Source: Methylobacterium jeotgali (GTDB taxonomy: Bacteria; Pseudomonadota; Alphaproteobacteria; Rhizobiales; Beijerinckiaceae). Taken from it: DNA of 45,807 nucleotides. The notes beneath the pieces were generated by a model that saw only the letters and a program-made list of their open reading frames with translations, did no database searches and was not told the DNA's origin. How positions within the stretch are numbered: the first letter of the stretch is position 1; each line of letters begins with the position of its first letter. The stretch covers positions 1 to 45,807 of the forward strand of contig NZ_BPQR01000021.1 in the NCBI RefSeq assembly GCF_022179345.1. Reading direction: 5' to 3'. Of the stretch, positions 11,171 through 21,593 are shown in pieces. A program made the translations under genes and the position numbers.

Positions 11171-11437
11171 TCAGGCGGCGAGCTGCTTGGCGGCGGGCAG
11201 CGACAGCTCGATGTCGACGCCGAGCGTCGAGACCCCTTCGCCGCGCTCCAGGGTGATGCGGACCTTGTCGCGCTCCACCGGCACGTGCCGGGCGATCACC
11301 GCCAGGATCTCCTCGCGGAGCGTCACGACGAGGTCGGGGCGGCCGGTCTCGGCGCGCTCGTGCGCCAGGATGAGCTGCAGACGGTCGCGGGCGACCGTGC
11401 CGGAGGTCCGGCGCTGGAACAATCCGAGAAGACTCAT
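11171..11437 (-). CDS. minE: Cell division topological specificity factor MinE
   Basis: An 88-residue partner of MinD that stimulates its ATPase and drives pole-to-pole oscillation, placing the division septum at mid-cell. The N-terminus (LLGLFQRR) fits the membrane/MinD-contact segment, followed by [13 protein letters not shown] and the topological domain [15 protein letters not shown]. Length and motifs are standard. It is the last gene of minC-minD-minE; its ATG overlaps the minD stop in a 4-base ATGA, indicating translational coupling. Transcription probably ends at the hairpin at 11121-11151. Confidence 0.95.
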   Translation of the reverse strand: MSLLGLFQRRTSGTVARDRLQLILAHERAETGRPDLVVTLREEILAVIARHVPVERDKVRITLERGEGVSTLGVDIELSLPAAKQLAA

Positions 11438-12249
11438 GCCGCCCTCCGCAGGAACAGCTTGTCCAGGAAGGACCGGCGCTCGCTCGGCACGCTCATGGCG
11501 ATGGTCTCGCCCTTCAGGCGGCGCGCCGCGTCGGAGTAGGCGCGGGCCGGGGCGCAGAGCGGGTTGTTGAGCGTCACCGGGCAGCCGACGTTCGAGGCGC
11601 GTAAGACCTCCTGGCTCTCCGGGATGATGGCGAGCAGCGGGATCGAGAGGATCTCGAGCACGTCCTCGGTCTTGAGCATGTCGCCGCGGTCGGCCCGGTT
11701 GGGGTCGTAGCGGGTGAGGATCAGGTGCTTCTCCATGCTCTCGCCCTTCTCGGCGCGGAGCGTCTTGGCGTCGAGGAGGCCGATGATCCGGTCCGAGTCG
11801 CGCACCGACGAGACCTCGGGGTTGGTGACGACCACCGCGACGTCGGCGTGGCGCATGGCGAGCGTCGCGCCGCGCTCGATGCCGGCCGGGCTGTCGCAGA
11901 TCACCCAGTCGAACTTCTCCCGCAGCTCCTCCATCACGCGGGCGACACCGGCGTCGGTGAGCGCGTCCTTGTCCCGGGTCTGGGATGCGGGCAGCAGGTG
12001 GAGCGTGTCGAGGCGCTTGTCGCGGATCAGCGCCTGCGGGAGCTTGGCGTCGCCGTTGACGACGTTGATGAGGTCGTAGACGACCCGCCGCTCGGCGCCC
12101 ATCACGAGGTCGAGGTTGCGCAGGCCGACGTCGAAATCGACGACGACGACGCTCTGGCCGCCCTGCGCGAGGGCGGCGCCGAGGGCTGCGGTCGTCGTCG
12201 TCTTGCCGACGCCGCCCTTTCCGGAAGTGACAACGAGAACCTTGGACAC
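11434..12249 (-). CDS. minD: Septum site-determining ATPase MinD
   Basis: A 271-residue membrane-cycling ATPase of the ParA/MinD family. The deviant Walker A motif [16 protein letters not shown] lies at residues about 10-25, with [16 protein letters not shown] and [11 protein letters not shown] following. The C-terminus [14 protein letters not shown] is an amphipathic membrane-targeting helix. It recruits MinC to the membrane to block FtsZ away from mid-cell and is displaced by MinE. The start is GTG 12249 with AAGGAGAG about eight bases upstream. The gene lies 12 bases after minC and overlaps minE. Confidence 0.96.
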   Translation of the reverse strand: MSKVLVVTSGKGGVGKTTTTAALGAALAQGGQSVVVVDFDVGLRNLDLVMGAERRVVYDLINVVNGDAKLPQALIRDKRLDTLHLLPASQTRDKDALTDAGVARVMEELREKFDWVICDSPAGIERGATLAMRHADVAVVVTNPEVSSVRDSDRIIGLLDAKTLRAEKGESMEKHLILTRYDPNRADRGDMLKTEDVLEILSIPLLAIIPESQEVLRASNVGCPVTLNNPLCAPARAYSDAARRLKGETIAMSVPSERRSFLDKLFLRRAA

Positions 12250-12261
12250 GCGCGTCTCTCC

Positions 12262-12951
12262 TTAATCGAGGCCGGCGATGCGCAGGGCGCCGCCGTCGAG
12301 CCAGATCTGCGCGGGCTTGCCTCGCAGGGTCGGGTTGAGGTCCTCGGCCGTGCGGACGAGGCGGTCGATGCCGAGGAGCTCGGGCTCGAACTTCCGGCAG
12401 TAGATTCGGGCGCGCGGGTTGCGCGCGGCGCCGGCGATAGCCCGGCCGCGCAGGGCGCCGTAGACGTGGATCGAGCCGCCCGCGAGGACCTCGGCGCCCG
12501 ACGAGACCGAGCCCATCACGGTGACGTCGCCCTCGTGGTGGACGACGGAGCGGCCGGAGCGGATCGAGCCCTCGATGGTCAGGCTCTTCGGCGAGGGTTT
12601 TTCGGGCACCGGCACCACGTCGAGATTCGGGACGGGACGGCCGGCGAGGAGGAAGGGCGGCAGGCTCTCGGCGGCGAGACCGGGCTCTGCGCCCTCGATG
12701 CCCAGCACGCGGATACCGCGGCCTGCGAGGTCGGCCATGAGGGCGGCGAGCGCCTCGCCATCAGGCTTGCATTCGGCCACGTCGAGGATGAGGGCGCGCC
12801 CGTCGAGCAGCGTCGGCGAGCGGGCAAGCGCCGCGTCGAGCCCCGCGAGCCACTCGGGCAGCGGCCCCCGCGGCGCCAGCGCCAGCGCCTTGAAGGCGCG
12901 GCCGCGGAAGGCGAGCGGGGCGGTGTCGGTTAAGGGCTTGGTGACGGCCAT
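12262..12951 (-). CDS. minC: Septum site-determining protein MinC (copy adjacent to minD)
   Basis: A 229-residue inhibitor of FtsZ assembly. The N-terminal domain ([30 protein letters not shown]) is followed by a linker and the C-terminal beta-helix ([53 protein letters not shown]). The surface that in E. coli MinC contacts MinD is the motif RSGQ; here it reads RSGR ([10 protein letters not shown]). Start is ATG 12951 with AAGGAATC upstream. First gene of the minCDE operon. A second minC-like gene lies directly upstream on the same strand. Confidence 0.93.
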   Translation of the reverse strand: MAVTKPLTDTAPLAFRGRAFKALALAPRGPLPEWLAGLDAALARSPTLLDGRALILDVAECKPDGEALAALMADLAGRGIRVLGIEGAEPGLAAESLPPFLLAGRPVPNLDVVPVPEKPSPKSLTIEGSIRSGRSVVHHEGDVTVMGSVSSGAEVLAGGSIHVYGALRGRAIAGAARNPRARIYCRKFEPELLGIDRLVRTAEDLNPTLRGKPAQIWLDGGALRIAGLD

Positions 12952-12988
12952 GAACGATTCCTTACCCGGCCATTCAGGGCTCAGATCG

Positions 12989-13004
12989 TTACCGGACCGT
13001 TAAC
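12989..13004. promoter_or_regulatory. CtrA-like site upstream of minC
   Basis: TTAC, seven bases, then TTAAC, one mismatch from the CtrA consensus TTAA-N7-TTAAC. The right half is also part of the perfect palindrome CCGTTAACGG. It lies 38-53 bases upstream of the minC start, where an operon promoter would be expected. CtrA control of min genes is known in Sinorhizobium; binding here is inference. Confidence 0.45.
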
Positions 13005-13054
13005 GGAGGCCGCCGATCGCAAGGCGGCGGAAACCATATTTTCGCGGCCCGCCC

Positions 13055-13747
13055 TCAGCCGTCGAGGGGAGCGATCCGCAGCGCGTCGTCGACGAGCCGG
13101 ACCTGCACGGCCTGGCCCCGCCGGGTGCCGTCGAGATCGTCGGCGGTGCGGTAGAGGCCGTCGATGGCGACGAGCTCCGGCTCGAAGCGGCGGCAGAAGA
13201 TGCGCGCGAGCGGATCGCCCGCCGCCCCCGCCACCGCCCGCCCGCGCAGCGCCCCGTAGACGTGGACCGAGCCGCCGGCCACCACCTCCGCCCCCGAGGC
13301 GACGGAGCCCAGCACCGTGACGTCGCCGTCGAGATGCACCACCGCCTGGCCGGAGCGCACCGGCTGGTCGAGGACCAGCGACCGGGCCGGCGCGGCGGCG
13401 CGCGGCGGCTCCGGCGTGGTTTCGGCGGTCTCGATCTCGGCGCCCGGACGGCCGCCGCTGAGCGCCGGCGGCAGGCCGGCGCCGAAACCCTCCGCGCCCT
13501 CCCCTTCGAGGGCCACCACGGTGATGCCGCGCCCGTGGAGTTCCGCGACCAGCGCCTCGGCGCCGGCCCGGTCCGGCCGTAGCGCCGAGAGGTCGAGCAG
13601 AACCGGCCGCCCGGCGAAGAAGGCCGGCGCCCGCCGCGACAGCCCGTCGAGGTCGGCGAGCCAATCCTCGAGGGGCGGCGTCGGCGCCAGCACGGTCGCC
13701 ATGAAGGAGCGGCCGCGGACGCGGATCGGCGGGCGGGGCTGGGTCAC
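13055..13747 (-). CDS. Second MinC paralog, upstream of minCDE
   Basis: A 230-residue protein aligning end to end with the neighbouring MinC (229 residues). Shared blocks: VRGRSFMATVLAPTPPLEDWLADLDGL in the N-domain and [63 protein letters not shown] in the beta-helix. Its MinD-contact motif is the canonical RSGQ (VRSGQAVVHLDG), unlike the RSGR of the other copy. I start at GTG 13747 because this matches the sister protein's length and first strand; the frame is open to GTG 13843, but that extension is Arg/Pro-rich. It is followed by 103 bases and then minC, so it may be co-transcribed or separately controlled. Probably a diverged duplicate acting in septum placement. Confidence 0.85.
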   Translation of the reverse strand: MTQPRPPIRVRGRSFMATVLAPTPPLEDWLADLDGLSRRAPAFFAGRPVLLDLSALRPDRAGAEALVAELHGRGITVVALEGEGAEGFGAGLPPALSGGRPGAEIETAETTPEPPRAAAPARSLVLDQPVRSGQAVVHLDGDVTVLGSVASGAEVVAGGSVHVYGALRGRAVAGAAGDPLARIFCRRFEPELVAIDGLYRTADDLDGTRRGQAVQVRLVDDALRIAPLDG

Positions 13748-13887
13748 GGACGCGGCGGCTCTCTCGTTCGGGAGCGGCCTGCTTTGAGCCTCCGGCGGCG
13801 CCTCCGCAAGGCCCGCCGCGCGCCGGCGATCGCATCTCCGCACGTTCGGCAGGGCGCTTGAAATCCCTGCTAAGTCCCTGCGCGAAC

Positions 13888-13904
13888 TCTGGAATGATTC
13901 CGAA
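13888..13904. promoter_or_regulatory. Irr-box (ICE)-like site before the DUF3649-PepSY-DUF3325 operon
   Basis: The 17-base site has a core GGAATGATTCC, a perfect inverted repeat. It matches 15 of 17 positions of the Rhizobiales iron control element TTTRGAAYNRTTCYAAA. It starts 90 bases upstream of the GTG at 13978. The genes downstream belong to families found in siderophore-uptake clusters, so iron control through Irr is plausible. Confidence 0.55.
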
Positions 13905-13977
13905 AGATAGCGGTTGCCGCGCCCCGCGCGCGCTTGTTAATCGGGCTCCCGCTCCACCCGCTTCCGGAGAGCTTCCC

Positions 13978-14283
13978 GTGAGTTCAGCCCAGGCGGCGCG
14001 CCGCTCGACTCCCTATCGTCTGGCCGTCGCCGCGCGCGTGCTGCTGGCGGCGCTGGGCGGCTACGGCGTGGCGGCGCTCGCCACCGCGCTGTTCTCGCTG
14101 ATCCTGCCGATGGCCCGCTCCGAGGCCGTGGCGACGGCCACCCTCCTCAGCTTCGCGGTGATGGCCTTCCTGGTCTGCGCGGTGTTCGCCGCCCGGTCCC
14201 TGTGGCGCTCGGCCCTATGGATTGCCGTGCCGGCCCTCGTCCTCGGCGGCGGGCTGATGCTCGCCCTCGGCGCCCGGGCCTGA
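13978..14283 (+). CDS. DUF3649 family small membrane protein (iron-uptake associated)
   Basis: A 101-residue protein with three hydrophobic segments (VLLAALGGYGVAALATALFSLILP, ATATLLSFAVMAFLVCAVFAA and LWIAVPALVLGGGLMLALG). Size and layout fit DUF3649, whose members are usually the first gene of a DUF3649-PepSY-DUF3325 trio beside siderophore receptors. Start GTG 13978 has CGGAGAG about nine bases upstream; the frame is open upstream, but that part would cover the candidate iron box. It is eight bases from the PepSY gene. The molecular role is unknown. Confidence 0.72.
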   Translation: MSSAQAARRSTPYRLAVAARVLLAALGGYGVAALATALFSLILPMARSEAVATATLLSFAVMAFLVCAVFAARSLWRSALWIAVPALVLGGGLMLALGARA

Positions 14284-14291
14284 GGCCGGCC

Positions 14292-15839
14292 ATGCGGCAG
14301 GGCCTTCGCCAATCGATGGCCTGGCTTCACGCCTGGTCCGGCCTCGTGGTCGGATGGGTGCTGTTCGCGGTCTTCGTGACCGGCACGGCGAGCTACTACA
14401 AGGACGACATCTCCGCCTGGATGCGCCCGGAGCTGCGCCTCGGCGTCGAGCACGAGCCCGGCCAGGTCGCCGAGCGCGCCGCCGCCTTCCTGGCGCGTGA
14501 GGCACCCGACGCCGGCGGCTGGTTCATCGAGCTGCCGAAGGCGGAGGACCCGGTCGCCACCGCCCACTGGTGGAAGACCCTCGAAGGCCCCTTCCACAAG
14601 GCGCGCCTCGACCCCGAGACCGGCGCCCGCAGCGCCGCGCGCGACACGCGGGGCGGCGACTTCCTCTACCGCTTCCACTTCGAGCTCAGCATGCCGCCCC
14701 TCACGGGGCGCTGGGTGGTGGGCACCTGCGCCCTGGTGCTGCTCGTGGCGCTGATCTCCGGGATCGTCACGCATCGGCGCATCTTCGCCGACCTCTTCAC
14801 GTTCCGCCGGAGCAAGGCCAGGCAGCGGAGCTGGCTTGACGCGCACAACGTCGCCGGGGTGCTGGCGCTGCCCTTCCACCTGATGATCACCTACACCGGC
14901 CTCGTGACGCTCGCGCCGATGTACATGCCCTGGGGCGCCTCGACCGCGTACAAGGGCGAGGAGCTGCGCTTCTTCACCGAATCCGGGATGATGCCGGAGA
15001 CGCGGATGCCCGCCGGCCGGTCCGGCACGCTCGCTCCCCTCGGCCCGATGGTGCGCGAGGCGATCGCGCGAGCGCCGGCGACACCCATCGAGGGCATCGG
15101 CGTGCAGAACCCGGCCGACGCCCACGCGGCTGTGATCGCCTATTTCGAGGAGCCGCACGGGCTCGCGCATCTCCACCCGCAGGTCGCCTTCGAGGGCACG
15201 ACGGGCGCCTATACCGGGAAGCCCAGCGACCCGGGCCCGGTCGCTTACGCCTCGACCGCCTTCATCGGCCTCCACGAGGCGCATTTCGCGGGGCCCGTCC
15301 TGCGTGTGCTGTTCTTCCTCTGCGGCATCCTCGGCGCCGCGACGGTGGCGACGGGGCTCGTTCTCTGGACGGTGGCCCGCGTACCCAAGCCCGGCGAGCG
15401 GACGGGCTTCGGCCTGCGCCTCGTGCAGATCCTCAACGTCGGCACCGTCGCGGGGCTCCCCGCCGGTATCGCCGCCTACTTTCTGGCGAACCGCCTGCTG
15501 CCTCTCGACCTCGCCGGCAGGGCCGGCGTCGAGATCGGCGCCTTCTTCGGGCTCTGGGCCCTGGTGGCGGTCGCCGCCTGCCTGCGGCCGCACCGCGCCG
15601 CCTGGCGGGAGGGGCTTGCGCTCGCCGCCCTGCTCTTCCTGGCGGTGCCGCTCGTGGATGCCGCCACCGTCGGGAGCCCCTTCGGCGACGGTATGCGCTT
15701 CCTCGCCTTCGACACGGTGATGATCGCGATCGGCGGAGGCCTCGCCTTCGCCGCCCACAAGGCCGGCAGCGTCGCCCGCCGCGGACAGGCCGCCACGGCG
15801 CGGCAGGACCTCGCCCGGGAAGGATTCGGCCGCGCATGA
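14292..15839 (+). CDS. PepSY-associated transmembrane protein (PiuB-like)
   Basis: A 515-residue inner-membrane protein of the PepSY_TM family, the central gene of the iron-linked trio. The first helix follows RQSMAWLHAWSGLVVGWVLF, with the conserved HxW/HxWSG start. A periplasmic domain (residues about 40-145) is followed by GRWVVGTCALVLLVALISGIV, then the second histidine block LDAHNVAGVLALPFHLMITYTGL, and four or more helices toward the C-terminus. Family members are thought to reduce ferric siderophores or act in iron-regulated redox at the membrane; this activity is inferred, not shown by a motif. ATG 14292 follows the DUF3649 stop by eight bases; the end overlaps the next gene by four. 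Confidence 0.8.
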   Translation: MRQGLRQSMAWLHAWSGLVVGWVLFAVFVTGTASYYKDDISAWMRPELRLGVEHEPGQVAERAAAFLAREAPDAGGWFIELPKAEDPVATAHWWKTLEGPFHKARLDPETGARSAARDTRGGDFLYRFHFELSMPPLTGRWVVGTCALVLLVALISGIVTHRRIFADLFTFRRSKARQRSWLDAHNVAGVLALPFHLMITYTGLVTLAPMYMPWGASTAYKGEELRFFTESGMMPETRMPAGRSGTLAPLGPMVREAIARAPATPIEGIGVQNPADAHAAVIAYFEEPHGLAHLHPQVAFEGTTGAYTGKPSDPGPVAYASTAFIGLHEAHFAGPVLRVLFFLCGILGAATVATGLVLWTVARVPKPGERTGFGLRLVQILNVGTVAGLPAGIAAYFLANRLLPLDLAGRAGVEIGAFFGLWALVAVAACLRPHRAAWREGLALAALLFLAVPLVDAATVGSPFGDGMRFLAFDTVMIAIGGGLAFAAHKAGSVARRGQAATARQDLAREGFGRA

Positions 15840-16183
15840 CGCCCCTCGTCGTCGCCCTCAACCTGTCCCTGTGCTTCTGCGGCCTCGCGCTGATGGCGCT
15901 GAGCCTCGACCGTCACCACCGCGACGTGTTCGGCGCGCGGGTGCCGGCGGGCCGCGCCCTGCCGCTGCGTCTCGGCGGCTGGATCGCGATTCTCGGCTCG
16001 CTGGCCGCCGCGATGCTGGTCGAGGGCGCGAATTTCGGGCCGATCCAGTGGATCGGCGCGCTCACCGGCGCCGGGCTCGCGGTAGTGCTGATCCTGTCCT
16101 ACCGTCCCGCCTGGCTGCGCTTCGCGGTCTTCGCCTCCCTGCCGATGGCGGCGCTCTCCCTGCTACTTTCGCTCCAGTCCTGA
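15836..16183 (+). CDS. DUF3325 family membrane protein
   Basis: A 115-residue protein with three to four hydrophobic segments (PLVVALNLSLCFCGLALMALSLD, GGWIAILGSLAAAMLVEG, WIGALTGAGLAVVLILSY and FAVFASLPMAALSLLLSLQ). The motif ALSLDRHHRDVFG after the first helix is typical of DUF3325. It overlaps the PepSY gene in ATGA, so the three genes are translationally coupled. Function is unknown beyond its association with iron-siderophore systems. Confidence 0.72.
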   Translation: MTPLVVALNLSLCFCGLALMALSLDRHHRDVFGARVPAGRALPLRLGGWIAILGSLAAAMLVEGANFGPIQWIGALTGAGLAVVLILSYRPAWLRFAVFASLPMAALSLLLSLQS

Positions 16184-16324
16184 CCGCGGGTCGCTCTCGT
16201 CGCGCTTCTTGCCACGGCGGCCCTCAGGTTCTATTGCGATGCAACCGCCCGAACACCGCTTCTCAGGCGACGGCACGCTGCCGCCGGCCGCGCGCTCGCG
16301 GGCACCCCGCTTCGGACATCGAAG

Positions 16325-18151
<1,827 letters not shown>

Positions 18152-18161
18152 GACTTCAAAG

Positions 18162-18194
18162 GTCCCGCCGGCCCCTCCGAGAGGCCGGCGGGAC
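18162..18194 (+). terminator. Hairpin terminator after typA
   Basis: A perfect 12-bp stem (GTCCCGCCGGCC at 18162-18173 with its complement at 18183-18194) and a nine-base loop. The T tract is weak (GGATTCT). The hairpin also lies just beyond the stop of the reverse-strand small gene at 18200, so it may serve both directions. Confidence 0.6.
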
Positions 18195-18199
18195 GGATT

Positions 18200-18361
18200 C
18201 TAGCCGCTGCCGGGATCGGTCTCGCCGTCCGAAGGCTTGCCCCTCGGACCGAGGCCGGGCTTGCCGCCCGTCTTCTCGCTCGGGTCCTTCACGGCGTCGG
18301 GCGCCGTGTTGGCGGGCTTGTCCGCCTTCGGCTTGTCCCGGTCGGGCCTGTCCTCGCTCAT
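18200..18361 (-). CDS. Small hydrophilic protein, third of a trio (53 aa)
   Basis: A 53-residue protein starting MSEDRPDRDKPKADKPANT and ending in DGETDPGSG, rich in Asp, Lys, Pro and Gly, with no Cys, Trp, Phe, Tyr or hydrophobic segment; it is probably disordered. The start codon overlaps the previous gene's stop in ATGA, and CGGAGG lies about seven bases upstream of ATG 18361, which argues that the ORF is translated. Product not recognised. It is the last gene of a three-gene set of similar composition. Confidence 0.6.
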   Translation of the reverse strand: MSEDRPDRDKPKADKPANTAPDAVKDPSEKTGGKPGLGPRGKPSDGETDPGSG

Positions 18362-18678
18362 CGCTCGGCCTCCGCCTTCCGCTCGGGCTTCGACAATCCG
18401 CCAGCGACCGGCCGGTCCGCTTCGGGGCCGCGCGAGGCCTTCTGATCCGAATGCCCGCCGGAGGAGCCGCCCGGCGTCGGCGGGCTGCGGCCCGGCTCGC
18501 CGTGCTGCGACCAGAGGTCCTTGCGCTCCGGATCGTCTCCGCCCGTGGGAGCGCGCTCCGTCAGCCTCGCCTGCTCGGGCGTCTGACGGCCGCCGCCGGC
18601 CGGTGCGCGGCCAGGGCTGCCGACCTCGTTGTCAGGCCGGGTGACGGTCTCTGTCGGGGTGGTGGCGTCGCCCGGCAT
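18358..18678 (-). CDS. Small hydrophilic protein, second of a trio (106 aa)
   Basis: A 106-residue protein dominated by Gly, Pro, Glu, Arg and Asp (for example RAPAGGGRQTPEQARLTER and LWSQHGEPGRSPPTPGG), with no Cys and one Trp; it appears largely disordered. The start overlaps the preceding stop in TGATG (one base), and its own stop overlaps the next start in ATGA. No good Shine-Dalgarno is seen, consistent with reinitiation after the upstream gene. Not recognised; composition resembles stress-induced hydrophilin-like proteins, but that is only a resemblance. Confidence 0.6.
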   Translation of the reverse strand: MPGDATTPTETVTRPDNEVGSPGRAPAGGGRQTPEQARLTERAPTGGDDPERKDLWSQHGEPGRSPPTPGGSSGGHSDQKASRGPEADRPVAGGLSKPERKAEAER

Positions 18679-19019
18679 CAGCGCTTGCCGTCGTCCTGGC
18701 CGAGGGCCGCCGTGGCGCGCTCGATCGCCTCGCCGGACGCGTCCTTCCCGATCTCGGAAGCGCCGGTCTCGCCGCGCAGGCGGGCGAGGTTCTCCGGCGG
18801 CGTCTCGGCCTCGGTCGCGTCGGTGGCGTCCTGCCCCGGCTTGCCCGAAGCGATGCGGGCGGTCTCGGCCTCGCCGTCGGGGCGGGAGAGCAGATCGGCC
18901 TGCGTCCGGCTAGGAACGCCGATATCGAGGGGCGAATCCTGCCCGAGGTCCTGGCCGTTGCGGTCGGCGGTGGCGTCGAAGTCCCGCAGGGAGGGGCGTT
19001 GCGTGTCCTGGCTCGTCAT
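18678..19019 (-). CDS. Small hydrophilic acidic protein, first of a trio (113 aa)
   Basis: A 113-residue acidic protein without Cys, Trp or Tyr (MTSQDTQRPSLRDFDATADR at the start; ENLARLRGETGASEIGKDAS near the end). The C-terminal third could form a short amphipathic helix; the rest looks disordered. GGAAAGGATC ends about five bases before ATG 19019, a strong ribosome site, so this is the lead gene of the overlapping trio. It lies downstream of cysK on the same strand, with an 84-base gap containing a hairpin. The product is not recognised. Confidence 0.65.
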   Translation of the reverse strand: MTSQDTQRPSLRDFDATADRNGQDLGQDSPLDIGVPSRTQADLLSRPDGEAETARIASGKPGQDATDATEAETPPENLARLRGETGASEIGKDASGEAIERATAALGQDDGKR

Positions 19020-19068
19020 GCGTGATCCTTTCCGATTGAAAGGACAACGGACGGGGCGCAGGCAGGTT

Positions 19069-19094
19069 GCCGGACCGCCCGAGAGCGGCCCGGC
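19069..19094 (-). terminator. Hairpin after cysK
   Basis: A ten-base-pair stem (GCCGGACCGC at 19069-19078 with GCGGCCCGGC at 19085-19094 on the plus strand). On the minus-strand transcript the single mismatch becomes a G-U wobble, so the stem is complete for cysK mRNA. No T run follows. It separates cysK from the small-protein trio. Confidence 0.4.
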
Positions 19095-19103
19095 GGAGCC
19101 GTC

Positions 19104-20084
<981 letters not shown>

Positions 20085-20208
20085 CGAACGCTCCTGAAGA
20101 ATGCACGGTGCGGCCACGGTTCGCGGCCGATCGGCGGAGCCCTAGCCTGTTTCCGATCTCGCGTCGAGATTTGCGAAATATACCATTTTCAGGACGTGGA
20201 ATTGAGGA

Positions 20209-21291
20209 TCAGAGCCTTGCGCCGGCCTCCCGCCAGGCAACGAGGAAGCGCTCGGCCATGGCCTCGACGCCGAACTCGCGCTCGATCCGCGCCCGCGCCG
20301 CGAGCCCCTGCTCCCGAAGCGGCCCGGCAGCGACATCGGCGAGCGCCGCCGCGAGAGCCGCAGGGTCGGAGCGGGGCACGAGGCGCCCGTGCGGTCCGAG
20401 GATCAGCCGCGCGTCGCCGACCTCGGTGGCGACCGGCACGAGGCCGGCGGCCATACCCTCGGCCAGCGCGTTCGAGAATCCTTCGCCGAAGGCGGAGGAG
20501 GACACGGCAATTTCGCAGGCCGCCGCGACCCGCTCCGGATCGTCCCGCCGCCCGAGGGCGAGCGCGTTCGGCGGCAGGGCCAGGGTCTCCGTGCCGGCCC
20601 CCATCAGCAGCACCGTTACCTCCGGCACGCGGGCAGCGGCGGCGAGCAGGGTCGCGTGATCCTTCATCGGATCGAGCCGGGCGGCGTGAAGGGCGACGAC
20701 GCGGGTCTCGTCGAGCCCGAGGCCGGCGCGGATTTCGGCGCGGGCCGCCGGGTCGGGCCTGAAGCGCACCGTGTCGATGCCGTTGGGGATGACGGCGGTG
20801 CGCCGGGGCCGGTAGCCCTGGGCGCGGTGGAAATCGACGCCGGCGCCGCTGTTCGAGACGACGAGGCCCGGCCACCGCGACAGCCGGGCGCAGACCGCGA
20901 GCAGGCGGCCGTAGCGGGCGTGGTCGATGTCGGAGTTGCGCAGGCCCCAGGCGAGCAGCGTCTCCCGCGGCGCCCCGGCGAGGCGGTGACCGAGCGCCGC
21001 GAACAGGTCGCCATGGTAGAGCCAGCCCTGGAGCACCGCCGGGCTCTCGCGGCGGATCAGCCGGGCGAGCGACAGGAGCGCGCCCGGCGCCCCGAGGAGG
21101 CCGCGCGGGGCGATCACCCGCACGTCGACGCCGAGCGCCCGCAGCGCCGGCTCGTTCGGACCGTCGGGGGTGAGGCTGACGACGCGCTGGGGAATGCCGC
21201 GGGCGAGGAGCGCCCGGCACAGGGCGATCAGCATGGTCTCGGCCCCGCCGGTGCGCAGGCCCGAGATGACGTGCAGCACGCCTCCGGTCAT
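20209..21291 (-). CDS. GT4-family glycosyltransferase
   Basis: A 360-residue glycosyltransferase with two Rossmann domains. The N-terminal GLRTGGAETMLIALCRALLARG is the GT4 GGAE loop; IPNGIDTVRFRPD and VALHAARLDPMKDHATLL mark the domain hinge and second domain. The C-terminal block SSAFGEGFSNALAEGMAAGLVPVAT contains the EGF..ALAEGMA signature that binds the donor nucleotide. It probably adds a sugar in lipopolysaccharide or capsule synthesis; substrates are unknown. It follows a small membrane-protein gene by 37 bases on the same strand. Confidence 0.85.
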   Translation of the reverse strand: MTGGVLHVISGLRTGGAETMLIALCRALLARGIPQRVVSLTPDGPNEPALRALGVDVRVIAPRGLLGAPGALLSLARLIRRESPAVLQGWLYHGDLFAALGHRLAGAPRETLLAWGLRNSDIDHARYGRLLAVCARLSRWPGLVVSNSGAGVDFHRAQGYRPRRTAVIPNGIDTVRFRPDPAARAEIRAGLGLDETRVVALHAARLDPMKDHATLLAAAARVPEVTVLLMGAGTETLALPPNALALGRRDDPERVAAACEIAVSSSAFGEGFSNALAEGMAAGLVPVATEVGDARLILGPHGRLVPRSDPAALAAALADVAAGPLREQGLAARARIEREFGVEAMAERFLVAWREAGARL

Positions 21292-21328
21292 CGGCGGGCG
21301 ATGCCTTGGGCCGCGTCCGGGGGAGAGA

Positions 21329-21496
21329 TCAAACCCCGGCGAGGCGGGCGGCGACGAGGATCAGCGTCGCCAGCAGCGGCGCGGCTACGGCGATCCAGGG
21401 GGCGGCCGGATGGAGGCTGCGCGGCAGGTAGGCGGCCTCGACGGCCGCCTCGGCCCGCGGGGAGAACTTCCGATCCGTCCCGATCCCCGCCCGCAT
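21329..21496 (-). CDS. Small single-pass membrane protein (55 aa)
   Basis: A 55-residue ORF beginning MRAGIGTDRKFSPRAEAAVE and ending with one hydrophobic stretch (WIAVAAPLLATLILVAARLAGV). GGGAG lies eight bases before ATG 21496, a good ribosome site. It is the only ORF on this strand between the upstream META gene and the GT4 gene and probably shares a transcript with the latter. Not recognised. The predicted topology is a cytoplasmic N-terminus and one helix near the C-terminus. Confidence 0.55.
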   Translation of the reverse strand: MRAGIGTDRKFSPRAEAAVEAAYLPRSLHPAAPWIAVAAPLLATLILVAARLAGV

Positions 21497-21593
21497 CCGA
21501 CACGCTCCCGTACTCAGGAGCGAAGGAGGCGCCCGGGCGGGTCAAGGGAGCGTGAATCGGGGCGAGCCCTCGGCCGACGTGGTCAACGCCCGG

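Noticed and set aside
20172..20204. Possible cysK promoter (TATATT on the reverse strand)
   Set aside because: No acceptable -35 box at 16-18 bases; left as an AT-rich region only.
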